From assembly GCA_910586805.1 (NCBI GenBank), contig CAJUJC010000048.1, positions 1-14,029 on the forward strand: a stretch of 14,029 nucleotides of DNA, given 5' to 3'. The stretch comes from an uncultured Erysipelotrichales bacterium. GTDB lineage: Bacteria; Bacillota_I; Bacilli_A; Erysipelotrichales; Coprobacillaceae. The position numbers were made by a program, and so were the translations under genes. Within the stretch, counting starts at the first letter, position 1. Each line of letters opens with the position of its first letter. Shown one piece after another: positions 1-7,289 of this stretch. The notes beneath the pieces were generated by a model. That model did not search any database, was not told where the DNA came from, and saw nothing but the letters and a program-made list of their open reading frames with translations.

Positions 1-53
1 CCAGGGAAATGACAGAGTCAAAGTCTGTTGCCTTACCGCTTGGCTATATCCCA
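1..53 (-). tRNA. tRNA-Gln (anticodon TTG), 3' part cut off by window edge
   Basis: Read on the minus strand, the segment begins TGGGATATAGCCAAGCGG and contains a D-arm (AGCC...GGC region). It then has an anticodon arm ACAGA-CTTTGAC-TCTGT, whose 7-nt loop places TTG at positions 34-36, giving glutamine. The start of the T-arm (CCCTGG) is visible before the window ends, so the T-loop and the 3' acceptor strand are missing. The 5' end at 53 is set by the TGGGATA acceptor strand typical of bacterial tRNA-Gln. Further tRNA genes could follow beyond the left edge. Confidence 0.93.
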
Positions 54-69
54 ATGTTTGTGCTTAATT

Positions 70-98
70 AATATAACAATTTTCCTGACTTTAGTCAA
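70..98 (-). promoter_or_regulatory. sigma-A-type promoter of the tRNA-Gln gene
   Basis: On the minus strand there is a -35 TTGACT (98-93), a spacer of exactly 17 bp, and a -10 TATATT (75-70). Transcription would start near 63, about ten bases before the tRNA 5' end at 53. This fits a stable-RNA promoter with a short processed leader. The rest of the gap up to 165 is AT-rich with nothing else recognisable. Confidence 0.8.
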
Positions 99-164
99 TA
101 ACTTTCTAGCATTTTTTTAAAAAAACGTAAAAGTACATCAGTATTATAACCTATTATTAAAAAA

Positions 165-197
165 ATTAAACAAAAACTCTATCAAAATGATAGAGTT
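165..197 (-). terminator. intrinsic terminator of the aspartate aminotransferase gene, overlapping its stop codon
   Basis: On the minus strand AACTCTATCA pairs perfectly with TGATAGAGTT (188-197 with 175-184) around a 3-nt loop. A T-rich tract follows (TTTTTG and further T runs to about 150). The first two bases of the 5' arm belong to the TAA stop codon (196-198), so the hairpin begins inside the stop. Confidence 0.85.
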
Positions 198-1473
198 AAA
201 CATTTAAATATTTTTTAACACTTACTAATTTCACACATAATGTGAATAATTGAGCTGCTTGTTTTAATTCATCCATAGGAGGGAATGAAGGAGCAATTCT
301 AATATTAGAATCTTTTGGATCTTTTCCATATGGGTAAGTTGCACCTGCATTGGTTAAAATAGCTCCTGCTTCTTTACAAGCCTTGACAATATCTTTGGCA
401 CAGCCATCTAATGCGTAAAATGAAATAAAATATCCACCTTTAGGTTGAGTCCATGTTCCAATTTCTAATCCACCCAACTCTTTTTCAAAAATATCTAATA
501 CAGATTCAAACTTAGGACGTAAAATATCTGCATGTTTTTTCATATGCATTTTTAAACCATCAAGATTTTTAAAATATTCAACATGTCTCATTTGATTAAT
601 CTTATCATGTCCAATTGTTTGAACAGTCATATGTTTTAAAATATCTTCTTTATTATCGATAGAAGTTGCTAAAGCTGAAATTCCAGCACCTGGAAAAGAT
701 ACTTTTGCAGTCGAACAAAATTCAAATACCATATTAGGATTTCCTGCTTTTTCACAGGCAGTTAAAATGTTTTCAACATGATCTTGATTATCATCATATA
801 AATGATGAATAATATAAGCATTATCCCAAAAAATTCTAAAATCTTTTGCAGCAGGTTTTAAGGAAGCAAAACGTTCAACTGTTTCTTTAGAATATGAAGT
901 TCCAGTAGGGTTAGCATATTGAGGAACACACCAAATACCTTTTACTGTTTCATCATTTTCAACATATTCTTTTACCATATCCATATCAGGTCCATCTTCT
1001 AATAATGGAATTGCAATCATTTCAATATCAAAATGTTCAGTAATTGCAAAATGGCGATCATAACCAGGAACAGGACATAAGAATTTGACTTTATCTAACT
1101 TACACCAAGGCGCATTTCCTAAATACCCATGTGTATAACCTCTACTAATTTGGTCAAACATAATATTAAGACTTGAATTTCCATAAACAACAACATGATC
1201 AACAGTCGTTTCTAACAATTCAGCCATAAATACTTTTGCTTCATCAGTACCATCTAAAATACCATAATTACGATAGTCCATAGCCTTGTTTAAATTACTT
1301 TGACTATTGATAGTATCTAATAAAGGCATAGATAAATCTAATTGAAGGGATTCAGGTTTACCTCTAGCCATATTAAGATTCAAATTCTTAGCTTTTATTT
1401 CATTATATTCATTTTCTAACTTCGTTAATAAATCTTTTAATTCGTCTTTACTCATTTCTTTTAAAGGTTTCAT
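196..1473 (-). CDS. aspartate aminotransferase, subgroup 1c (PLP-dependent)
   Basis: This predicted 425-residue cytoplasmic PLP enzyme should interconvert aspartate/2-oxoglutarate and oxaloacetate/glutamate. The N-terminal signature NMARGKP (34-40) followed by QLDLS (44-48) is typical of the Corynebacterium AspT-like subgroup 1c (Pfam Asp_aminotransf), not of classical AspC. Visible motifs are ANPTG (187-191) and FWDNAY (215-220), whose Asp217 should contact the PLP pyridine nitrogen. STAKVSFPGAG (254-264) carries the Schiff-base Lys257, and RIAPS has Arg392 for the substrate carboxylate. Length and ends match the family. The ATG at 1473 has a good site (AAGGAG, about 1480-1485). It is transcribed alone, divergently from the Hrb gene, and ends in its own terminator. 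Substrate specificity is inferred from family membership only. Confidence 0.88.
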   Translation of the reverse strand: MKPLKEMSKDELKDLLTKLENEYNEIKAKNLNLNMARGKPESLQLDLSMPLLDTINSQSNLNKAMDYRNYGILDGTDEAKVFMAELLETTVDHVVVYGNSSLNIMFDQISRGYTHGYLGNAPWCKLDKVKFLCPVPGYDRHFAITEHFDIEMIAIPLLEDGPDMDMVKEYVENDETVKGIWCVPQYANPTGTSYSKETVERFASLKPAAKDFRIFWDNAYIIHHLYDDNQDHVENILTACEKAGNPNMVFEFCSTAKVSFPGAGISALATSIDNKEDILKHMTVQTIGHDKINQMRHVEYFKNLDGLKMHMKKHADILRPKFESVLDIFEKELGGLEIGTWTQPKGGYFISFYALDGCAKDIVKACKEAGAILTNAGATYPYGKDPKDSNIRIAPSFPPMDELKQAAQLFTLCVKLVSVKKYLNV

Positions 1474-1489
1474 AAAATTCTCCTTTTCA

Positions 1490-1517
1490 TTTATATAAAA
1501 ACATTTTACATTGTCAA
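1490..1517 (-). promoter_or_regulatory. promoter of the aspartate aminotransferase gene
   Basis: On the minus strand a consensus -35 TTGACA (1517-1512) is followed by a 16-bp spacer and -10 TATAAA (1495-1490). The predicted start near 1483 would leave a leader of only about 10-15 bases that begins at or just before the ribosome site. This makes the exact -10 assignment slightly uncertain. Confidence 0.6.
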
Positions 1518-1587
1518 ACTATAAAAAGCAATCTCTTTAATAGATAAAATAAATAATTAATAATTATTACTATTATTAAATAAAGTG

Positions 1588-1596
1588 TGCTATACT
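1588..1596 (+). promoter_or_regulatory. extended -10 promoter of the Hrb gene
   Basis: TGC followed directly by TATACT (1591-1596) makes an extended -10 element. No good -35 hexamer lies at the usual distance. The predicted start around 1603 falls at the AGGAGG ribosome site (1603-1608), so the leader would be very short. Confidence 0.45.
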
Positions 1597-1617
1597 ATAT
1601 ACAGGAGGTAATTGATT

Positions 1618-2244
1618 ATGGATATGAAATCATTTTTTAAATTAAGTTATGGTCTTTATATTGTGACGACAAAATCTCATGAAAGAGAAAGTGGTTGCGT
1701 GATTAACACAATGACACAAGTGACAGCTGAGCCATCAAAGATTTGTGTAACTATTAATAAAAATAATTTTACAACTGAGATATTGAAAGAAAGTCAAGTA
1801 TTTAATGTGAGTGTTCTATTAGAGAATGCCCCAATGGATGTTATTAGACAATTTGGATTCCAATCAGGGAGAGATGTTAATAAATTTGAGGAAGGTCAAT
1901 ATGGAACAGATATTCATGGTGTAAAATATTTAAAAGAATATTCAGCAGCAATGTTTGCATGTAAGGTATTAAATACAGTAGATGTAGGAACACATATTAT
2001 GTTTATTGCTGAAGTTGTAGATGCTCAAGTTTTAAGTAATGAAGCTGTTTTAACATATACCACTTATCATGAAAAGAAGAATGGTACAACTCCAAAAGGT
2101 GCACCATCATATGTAGAAGAAAAAGAAAAAACAGGTTGGATATGTGATGTTTGTGGATATATTTATGAAGGAGATGTTTTACCTCAAGATTATATATGTC
2201 CAATTTGTAAAATGGATGTCACACATTTTCAAAAAATTTCATAA
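1618..2244 (+). CDS. hrb: high-molecular-weight rubredoxin: flavin reductase domain fused to rubredoxin
   Basis: The protein has 208 residues. Residues about 1-150 form a flavin-reductase-like (FMN-binding split barrel) domain starting MDMKSFFKLSYGLYIVTT. A hydrophilic linker leads to a short C-terminal rubredoxin domain, with CDVC (176-179) and CPIC (194-197) binding one iron. The domain lacks the PGT.F.dlP segment of classical rubredoxins and resembles the rubrerythrin-type short form. This layout is that of Hrb of acetogens and clostridia, where it takes electrons from NADH and passes them to a flavodiiron protein that reduces O2 or NO. No flavodiiron gene is in this window, so the partner is unknown. 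ATG 1618 is chosen because AGGAGG (1603-1608) lies 9 bases upstream; TTG 1612 is too close. A lone transcription unit is likely. Confidence 0.85.
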   Translation: MDMKSFFKLSYGLYIVTTKSHERESGCVINTMTQVTAEPSKICVTINKNNFTTEILKESQVFNVSVLLENAPMDVIRQFGFQSGRDVNKFEEGQYGTDIHGVKYLKEYSAAMFACKVLNTVDVGTHIMFIAEVVDAQVLSNEAVLTYTTYHEKKNGTTPKGAPSYVEEKEKTGWICDVCGYIYEGDVLPQDYICPICKMDVTHFQKIS

Positions 2245-2296
2245 AAAAAATGGTAGAAATTTAATGAATTAATTCATTATCTTCTACCTTTTTTTT
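2243..2296. terminator. bidirectional terminator between the Hrb and glucosidase genes
   Basis: GGTAGAA (2252-2258) pairs with TTCTACC (2282-2288). An inner palindrome AATGAATT/AATTCATT (2263-2278) extends the hairpin. An A8 run precedes the left arm and a T8 run follows the right arm, so it works in both directions for the two converging genes. The glucosidase stop codon (2295-2297) lies in the T run. Confidence 0.88.
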
Positions 2297-3962
2297 AAGA
2301 TTTTCTTTTTAAAATATATGTTCCATAGGCCTTTATACAAAATGTTTTTGAAATAACTGGTTTATCGTTTGAGAGTAAAATTTCATAATTTTCATAATTA
2401 AATTCATAAATTAATTCTTGATTTGTGAAATTAGAAATAACTAAAATTTCATTTTTATCATCATATCTACGATATATAAATAGATGTGGATATTCCTTTT
2501 CTAAAAGTTCAAAATCACCATAGACAATTACATCATATTCATGCCTTAATTGAATTAATTTTTGATAAAAACTATAAATAGAATCATTATTGTTCATTTG
2601 AGATAAAGCATTAATATCGTGATAATTAGGATTAACATTCATCCAAGGAGTTGTTTTTGAAAAGCCTGCATATATGGAATTATCCCATTGCATTGGTGTT
2701 CTTGCATTATCACGACTACTATAACATATACCTTTCATCATTTGTTCATGTGTTAAAACTTTCTTTTCTAAAACAAGCATTTTATAGTTGTTAAAAACTT
2801 CGACGTCAACACAATCCTCCAAGTCTTGAAAAGGATAATTTGTCATCCCTAATTCTTCACCTTGATAAATATATGGAGTTCCTTTCATCATATGGAGTGT
2901 AGCAGCTAACATCTTTGCAGAATCCTTCCAATATTGAGGTGTAGAAGTATTACCAAATCGAGAGACAATACGAGGTTGATCATGATTATCCCAAAATAAA
3001 CTATTCCAACCTTCATGCATCAAACCTATTTGCCATTTCTCCGTAATTCTCTTTAATTTTACTAAGTCAAGAGGGATTGGTGTCCATTTGCCATATTGAC
3101 CAGAATCAACATCATTATGTTCAAATTGAAATAACATATTTAATTCATGTGTATAGTCACTTGTATACTGAATAGCTTGTTCAATAGAACAAGCAGTGAT
3201 TTCACCAACTGTCATAGCATCATATTGAGAAATGACTTTTTTATTCATTTCTTGTAAAAATTCATGAATACGAGGTCCATTACTTGTGTATTTAGAACAA
3301 CGCATATAATGTGATGTTTGTGGTAAAACATCAACATATTCAGCTTTACTAATTTTGTTAATAACATCCATTCTAAAACCATCAATGCCTTTATCTAGCC
3401 AAAATTTCATCATTTTATAGATATCATTTCGCATATCAACATTATCCCAATTTAAATCAGGTTGTTTAGATGAATAGAGATGCAAATAATACATATCAGT
3501 TAATTCATCATACTCCCATGCTGAACCTGAAAAAATACTTTCCCAGTTTGTTGGTTCTTGATTATTTTTCCCTTTTTTCCAAATATAGTAGTCTCTATAT
3601 TTATTATCAGTAGACAAGCGACTTTGTTGAAACCATTCATGTTGATCAGATGTGTGATTGACAACTAAATCCATAACAATTTTCAAACCTCTAGAATGAG
3701 CTTCCTCTAATAACATATCAAAATCTTTTATTGTTCCAAACATTGGATCAATTTGGTAATAATCTGCAATATCATAACCATTGTCAACTTGTGGAGATAC
3801 GTACATAGGTGATATCCATAAAATATCTACCCCTAAGTTTTTTAAATAATCTAATCTTTGAATAATTCCTTGAATATCTCCTATTCCATCATTATTGCTA
3901 TCTTGAAAGCTTTTTGGACAAATTTGATAAATAACACTTTCTTTCCATCATTTCTTTTCCAC
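2295..3962 (-). pseudogene. GH13_31 oligo-1,6-glucosidase with a TGA stop at codon 5
   Basis: The intact part (ATG 3806 to 2295, 503 codons) is most of an alpha-glucosidase that would release glucose from isomalto-oligosaccharides in the cytoplasm. Catalytic residues are visible: the nucleophile in GFRMDV, the acid/base in TVGEI and the third Asp in DNHDQPR. The Val after the nucleophile points to alpha-1,6 specificity. Reading upstream in frame adds 52 codons of family sequence (WKESVIYQICPKSF, then SNNDGIGDIQGI, then LDYLKNLGVDILWISP). This reaches GTG 3962, which has an AAAGAGGTG ribosome site. With that start the catalytic residues fall at 199, 254 and 328, close to the 199/255/329 I recall for Bacillus cereus oligo-1,6-glucosidase. 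Codon 5 is TGA (3950-3948) inside EKK-stop-WKES, where homologues have EKKWWKE, so a TGG-to-TGA change is the simplest reading. Translation from ATG 3806 would lack the first barrel strands and is unlikely to be active. A sequencing error remains possible. Confidence 0.85.
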
Positions 3963-3982
3963 TATAAACACCTCTTTCTTTT

Positions 3983-4978
3983 TTAATAATTGAATGGAAG
4001 CCTTTGGTCTTCTTTAAAACTTTTTCCGCTTGGATTTCCTTCAACTCTATAAACTCGTTTACTCAAAACATCATAAATAACTGACCAAACAGTATCACCA
4101 CCTTGTTTTCTATTGTATTGACACATGAAACCATGTTTTCCTGATAAAATATTCTGTACTAACTGAAGTGAAAAAGGATTGTTTTGTAATGCAGTCAAAG
4201 CAACTTGATACCTTTCATGAGCTCTCCAATCATCAATATTAGGATCTCTATATTCTTCCATATCTTTTGTTTGGAAATGATTACTTGCCACCACAAAGTT
4301 ATGACTTTCAATAATAGTTGTTTTATCAGGATTACATTCTACAACAGCCATTTTACCTTGTGAATCAATCATTGTGATTGTTTGTGAAGATGCAATAGGT
4401 AATGTGTTTAACACTTTGATAGCTTCTTGGGTTGTAGAACATTTTTCTAATAAATATCTTACTAACATTCCTGCATTTAATCCAGGTTTTTTTATTTTGG
4501 GGTAAATAAAGGTAAGTCCAATTGCTAAGCCATATTCATTCATACCATCTTCGATTTGTACAAAAGCTGTCGTATTTCCATTGAAAGCATAGCTACAATT
4601 CAGTTGATAAAGACAATTCATATAAAGCTTTTCTAATTCAACAAGGAAGTCACTGTTTCTACCAAATAAAATATGTTTGTTATCTCTAAGTGCAAAACAA
4701 GTACAATGATTGTTAAACTCAAAGCAATACATACTTAATAAAAAAGTATATAAATCTTGATAAGACATTTTTTGACCATCAGCAATTCCTTTTATTTCTT
4801 CAAGAATTTCAGGATAATATTTTTGATAAATAGGTAAACATGCATTTGCAAAGTTCTGTTTTTCCTTAGTTATTGTAAAAGTAGGTACATTATTTATTTT
4901 TTTATTATTTTTAAGTAGCATAGTTCCCCAATGAAAACCAGCTTGATAATGTGTTCCTTTAAATCGTCCATGATACAT
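3983..4978 (-). CDS. C45-type autoproteolytic acyltransferase/amide hydrolase (Ntn hydrolase)
   Basis: The protein has 331 residues with the layout of the peptidase C45 / acyl-CoA:6-aminopenicillanate acyltransferase and choloylglycine-hydrolase-like superfamily. These enzymes cleave themselves before a Cys, which then attacks amide bonds. An N-terminal propeptide (1-91) carries the family GxHYQxGxxxG-like opening (GTHYQAGFHWG, 8-18) and the EIKGIADG helix (61-68). The motif HCTCFALR (91-98) aligns Cys92 with the nucleophile, and GRNSDF (106-111) matches the Arg-Asn-x-Asp motif behind it. No signal peptide is seen, so a cytoplasmic location is likely. The natural substrate cannot be told from sequence; bile-salt or penicillin hydrolysis would be a guess. 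It is first in a two-gene minus-strand unit, and the glucosidase GTG lies about 20 bases after its stop. The AGGAGG site lies about 6 bases before ATG 4978. Confidence 0.8.
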   Translation of the reverse strand: MYHGRFKGTHYQAGFHWGTMLLKNNKKINNVPTFTITKEKQNFANACLPIYQKYYPEILEEIKGIADGQKMSYQDLYTFLLSMYCFEFNNHCTCFALRDNKHILFGRNSDFLVELEKLYMNCLYQLNCSYAFNGNTTAFVQIEDGMNEYGLAIGLTFIYPKIKKPGLNAGMLVRYLLEKCSTTQEAIKVLNTLPIASSQTITMIDSQGKMAVVECNPDKTTIIESHNFVVASNHFQTKDMEEYRDPNIDDWRAHERYQVALTALQNNPFSLQLVQNILSGKHGFMCQYNRKQGGDTVWSVIYDVLSKRVYRVEGNPSGKSFKEDQRLPFNY

Positions 4979-5000
4979 AAAAATCCTCCTTATTTTAAAA

Positions 5001-5016
5001 GAGGTAGGCCTGCCTC
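5001..5016. repeat. GC-rich near-palindrome in the leader of the C45 hydrolase gene
   Basis: GAGGTAGGCCTGCCTC is a 16-bp dyad (GAGG/CCTC arms around AGGCCT, with one mismatched pair). It has 12 G/C bases in a very AT-rich context. It lies at about +1 to +16 of the predicted minus-strand transcript, a natural operator position. Its CCTC arm could also pair with the GAGG of the downstream ribosome site at about 4984-4990. Confidence 0.5.
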
Positions 5017-5022
5017 AATTTC

Positions 5023-5051
5023 ATGTTAATAGAATAAAAAATTGTTGTCAA
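5023..5051 (-). promoter_or_regulatory. promoter of the C45 hydrolase / glucosidase unit
   Basis: On the minus strand a consensus -35 TTGACA (5051-5046), a 17-bp spacer and a -10-like TAACAT (5028-5023) predict a start near 5016. That start is directly at the edge of the GC-rich palindrome. Confidence 0.65.
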
Positions 5052-5085
5052 TGAATTAAAATAAAATGATTTCATTTTGCGTTTA

Positions 5086-5094
5086 TGCTATAAT
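5086..5094 (+). promoter_or_regulatory. extended -10 promoter of the PHP phosphoesterase gene
   Basis: TGC followed by the consensus TATAAT (5089-5094) forms a strong extended -10 element. The -35 region is weak. It overlaps the inverted repeat AAAATGA-TT-TCATTTT (5063-5078), which may be an operator or simply AT-rich sequence. Confidence 0.65.
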
Positions 5095-5121
5095 TTTAAA
5101 TAAGAAAAGTGAGGGATGATA

Positions 5122-6015
5122 ATGAAAAATTATATTGATTTACATATGCATAGTATGTATAGTGATGATGGTGAATATACTCCAAAACAACTTGTTGAAA
5201 TGTGTCATGAAAAAGGGATTCGTATTATGGCAATAGCTGATCATAATAGTGTTATGGCAATTGATGAAGCAAGTCAAAAGGCTCAAGAATTAGGAATGCA
5301 ATATATTCCTGCTGTGGAAATAGATTGTACTTATGAAGGGATTAATTTGCATGTTTTGGGATATGGTATTGATTATAAACATGAGGATTTTGTAAAGTTG
5401 GAAGAAAATGTTTTGAATCAAGAATTAGCATGTTCAATGAAGAAATTAGAACTTACAAATCAATTAGGATTTAAAGTTACAAAAAAGGATTTAGATCAAT
5501 TGTCTTCAAATGGTGTTTACACTGGAGAAATGTTTGGTGAAGTTTTGCTAGGGAAAGAAGAGTATAAAGATCATGAATTATTAAAACCATATAGAGAAGG
5601 TGGAGATAGAAGTGATAACCCATATGTTAATTTTTATTGGGATTTCTATGCTCAAGGAAAGCCATGTTATACTGAAATTGTTTATCCATCTTTAAAAGAA
5701 ACAATCACATTGATCCATAAACATGGAGGGAAAGCTGTATTGGCTCATCCAGGTAACAATTTGAAAGGAAAGTTTGAGATTTTTGATGAAATGATGAAAC
5801 TTGGTTATGATGGTGTTGAGTGTTTTAGTAATTATCATACAAGTGATACTGTTGAGTATTTCTTTAATAAAGGTAAGGAGTATGGTATTATGACAACTTG
5901 TGGTAGTGATTTTCATGGAAAAACAAAACCTGCTATTGATTTAGGTGAATGCCGTTGTCCTTATGATGAAGAATTTATTGAAGAAGTGTTAATTTATAAT
6001 GGTTTGATAAGGTAA
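5122..6015 (+). CDS. PHP-domain metal-dependent phosphoesterase
   Basis: The 297-residue cytoplasmic protein belongs to the PHP family that includes E. coli YciV/RNase AM. Metal ligands are visible: HMH (His8, His10) with the following SDDG, DH at 40-41, Glu66 in AVEID, and His77. AHPGNN supplies His209 and GSDFHG supplies Asp263/His265. A helical insert (about 90-185) lies between the first and second halves, as in YciV-like proteins. Known relatives hydrolyse nucleoside 3',5'-bisphosphates or act as 5'-3' exoribonucleases. The substrate here is not determined. ATG 5122 is preferred because GTGAGGG ends 6 bases upstream; ATG 5116 abuts it. It is transcribed alone, divergently from the C45 gene, and converges on the two-component genes. 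Confidence 0.83.
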   Translation: MKNYIDLHMHSMYSDDGEYTPKQLVEMCHEKGIRIMAIADHNSVMAIDEASQKAQELGMQYIPAVEIDCTYEGINLHVLGYGIDYKHEDFVKLEENVLNQELACSMKKLELTNQLGFKVTKKDLDQLSSNGVYTGEMFGEVLLGKEEYKDHELLKPYREGGDRSDNPYVNFYWDFYAQGKPCYTEIVYPSLKETITLIHKHGGKAVLAHPGNNLKGKFEIFDEMMKLGYDGVECFSNYHTSDTVEYFFNKGKEYGIMTTCGSDFHGKTKPAIDLGECRCPYDEEFIEEVLIYNGLIR

Positions 6016-6042
6016 TTGATTATAAACAAAGCTCTAATATAG

Positions 6043-6100
6043 ACTAAAAAGCTATACGAATCGACTTTTTAAAAGTTAGTTCATATAGCTTCTTTTTAGT
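6043..6100. terminator. long bidirectional terminator hairpin between the PHP gene and the two-component operon
   Basis: ACTAAAAAGCTATACGAA (6043-6060) pairs imperfectly with the segment 6080-6100 (TTCATATAGC then TTCTTTTTAGT), with a small bulge and one mismatch. The inner ACTTTT/AAAAGT region can extend the stem. On each strand the GCTATA-containing core is followed by a T run (TTCTTTTT on plus, TTTTT on minus). It sits 27 bases after the PHP stop. The remaining gap to 6168 holds only a weak 18-bp palindrome (6123-6140). Confidence 0.75.
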
Positions 6101-6167
6101 TTAAAATTTTATAAATATCTTAAACACTTTATAAAGAGTTATTAATTATTACTTTTATCAATACATT

Positions 6168-7289
6168 TTAAGGTTTTGTATATCTTGGTAAAGAAACAAC
6201 GAAAGTTGTCTTTTCTTTATGGCTTGTTACAAAGATATTTCCATTATGAATTTGAATAATATTCTTAGCGATAGCTAATCCCAAACCAGTTCCACCAGTT
6301 GAAGAAGAACGAGAACTATCACTACGATAGAATTTATCAAAGATATATGGTAAATCTTCCTTAGAAATAGTATCTCCATAATTCATGATTTTAATTGTTA
6401 TTGTTTTCTCATCATTTAAAACCTCAATTTTAATTTCATTATGATCTCTTCCATACTTAACAGCATTAGATAATAAATTATCAAAAACTCTTGCAAGTAA
6501 TTGTCCTTCCCCTTTAATAAAAAGAGATGGATTGTTAACTTCAACAATGGGTTTTAAATCATGTTCTTGAAAAGTGGGATAAAATTCATCTACAATTTGT
6601 AATACCAACTCTGATATATTGATTGTTGTCATATTAACTTTTACATTCTCTTGATCTAGTCTGGTAAAATCAAATAAATCATCCATCATGCTTTGTAATC
6701 TCTTTGATTTTTCATAAGCAACTGAGGAATACTTTTGAATATCTTGCTTTGTAAGATTTTGATTATTTTTAATAAGTTCCAAATATCCAACGATTGTTGT
6801 AAGAGGAGTTCTTAAATCATGGGCTACATTTGTAATTAAATCATTCTTTTGTTTTTCAGCATTTCGTTCAGCATCAAATGCTAATCTTTCATTTTCTTTT
6901 AAAATAGCCCCTTCAATTTCTTTGTCTTTTAATGTTTTTGCAAGAGCAGTAATATTTGCGGCTAACATACCAAGTTCATCATCATATTCAATAGGAACTT
7001 CAATATCATAATCGCCATTAGTTACTTCTTGAATAGTCTTACTTAATTGACTTAAATATCTTAAAGTAATATTCATTAAATCAAAGAATATAAACAAGAA
7101 AGCCATTAATGATATAACAAAAGAAATAAAATATTTAATTTCAGTAGATATGTTAAAAAGATTAAAGCTTTCTAAAACAAGGATCATAGCACTATAAATT
7201 AAGAAAGTCGTAATATATGCAGCAACAATATTTATAATGAGTCTCCAACGGAAACTACTTATAAATAATCTTTTTAATTTCGTCATCAT
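6168..7289 (-). CDS. membrane sensor histidine kinase, VanS-like
   Basis: The 373-residue protein has a short cytoplasmic N-terminus and two membrane helices (about 18-40 and 52-75) separated by only some ten residues. A HAMP-type linker (about 75-125) and a coiled coil follow. The HisKA domain has NVAHDLRTPL with the phosphorylated His157, and the ATP-binding domain has an N box DNLLSNAVKY (270-279), DKFYR (318-322) and a G2 box GGTGLGL (332-338). With almost no external loop it probably senses a membrane or envelope signal, or works through a partner. Its ATG overlaps the response-regulator TGA (ATGA), so the two are translationally coupled. Its ligand cannot be told from the sequence, and VanS-like describes the architecture only. 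Confidence 0.92.
   Translation of the reverse strand: MMTKLKRLFISSFRWRLIINIVAAYITTFLIYSAMILVLESFNLFNISTEIKYFISFVISLMAFLFIFFDLMNITLRYLSQLSKTIQEVTNGDYDIEVPIEYDDELGMLAANITALAKTLKDKEIEGAILKENERLAFDAERNAEKQKNDLITNVAHDLRTPLTTIVGYLELIKNNQNLTKQDIQKYSSVAYEKSKRLQSMMDDLFDFTRLDQENVKVNMTTINISELVLQIVDEFYPTFQEHDLKPIVEVNNPSLFIKGEGQLLARVFDNLLSNAVKYGRDHNEIKIEVLNDEKTITIKIMNYGDTISKEDLPYIFDKFYRSDSSRSSSTGGTGLGLAIAKNIIQIHNGNIFVTSHKEKTTFVVSLPRYTKP

Noticed and set aside
2003..2203. Minus-strand open frame inside the Hrb gene
   Set aside because: It is antisense to a well-supported gene, has low-complexity Leu/His-rich sequence, no ribosome site and no known domain.
3899..3951. ATG ATG GAA start at 3951 as the real glucosidase start
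   Set aside because: That frame is +1 to the enzyme and stops at TAG after about 17 codons without family similarity.
2295..3962. UGA read as tryptophan (alternative genetic code) in the glucosidase
   Set aside because: UGA ends the response regulator directly after its family C-terminus and overlaps the kinase start; it also ends the MerR-type gene. TGG is used for Trp throughout.
5692..5916. Minus-strand open frame inside the PHP gene
   Set aside because: It is antisense to conserved metal-binding motifs and has Ile/Thr-rich composition typical of a shadow frame.
6123..6140. 18-bp palindrome AACACTTTATAAAGAGTT as a separate terminator or operator
   Set aside because: It has one mismatch and no loop, is AT-rich, and lies next to a better hairpin; chance occurrence is likely.
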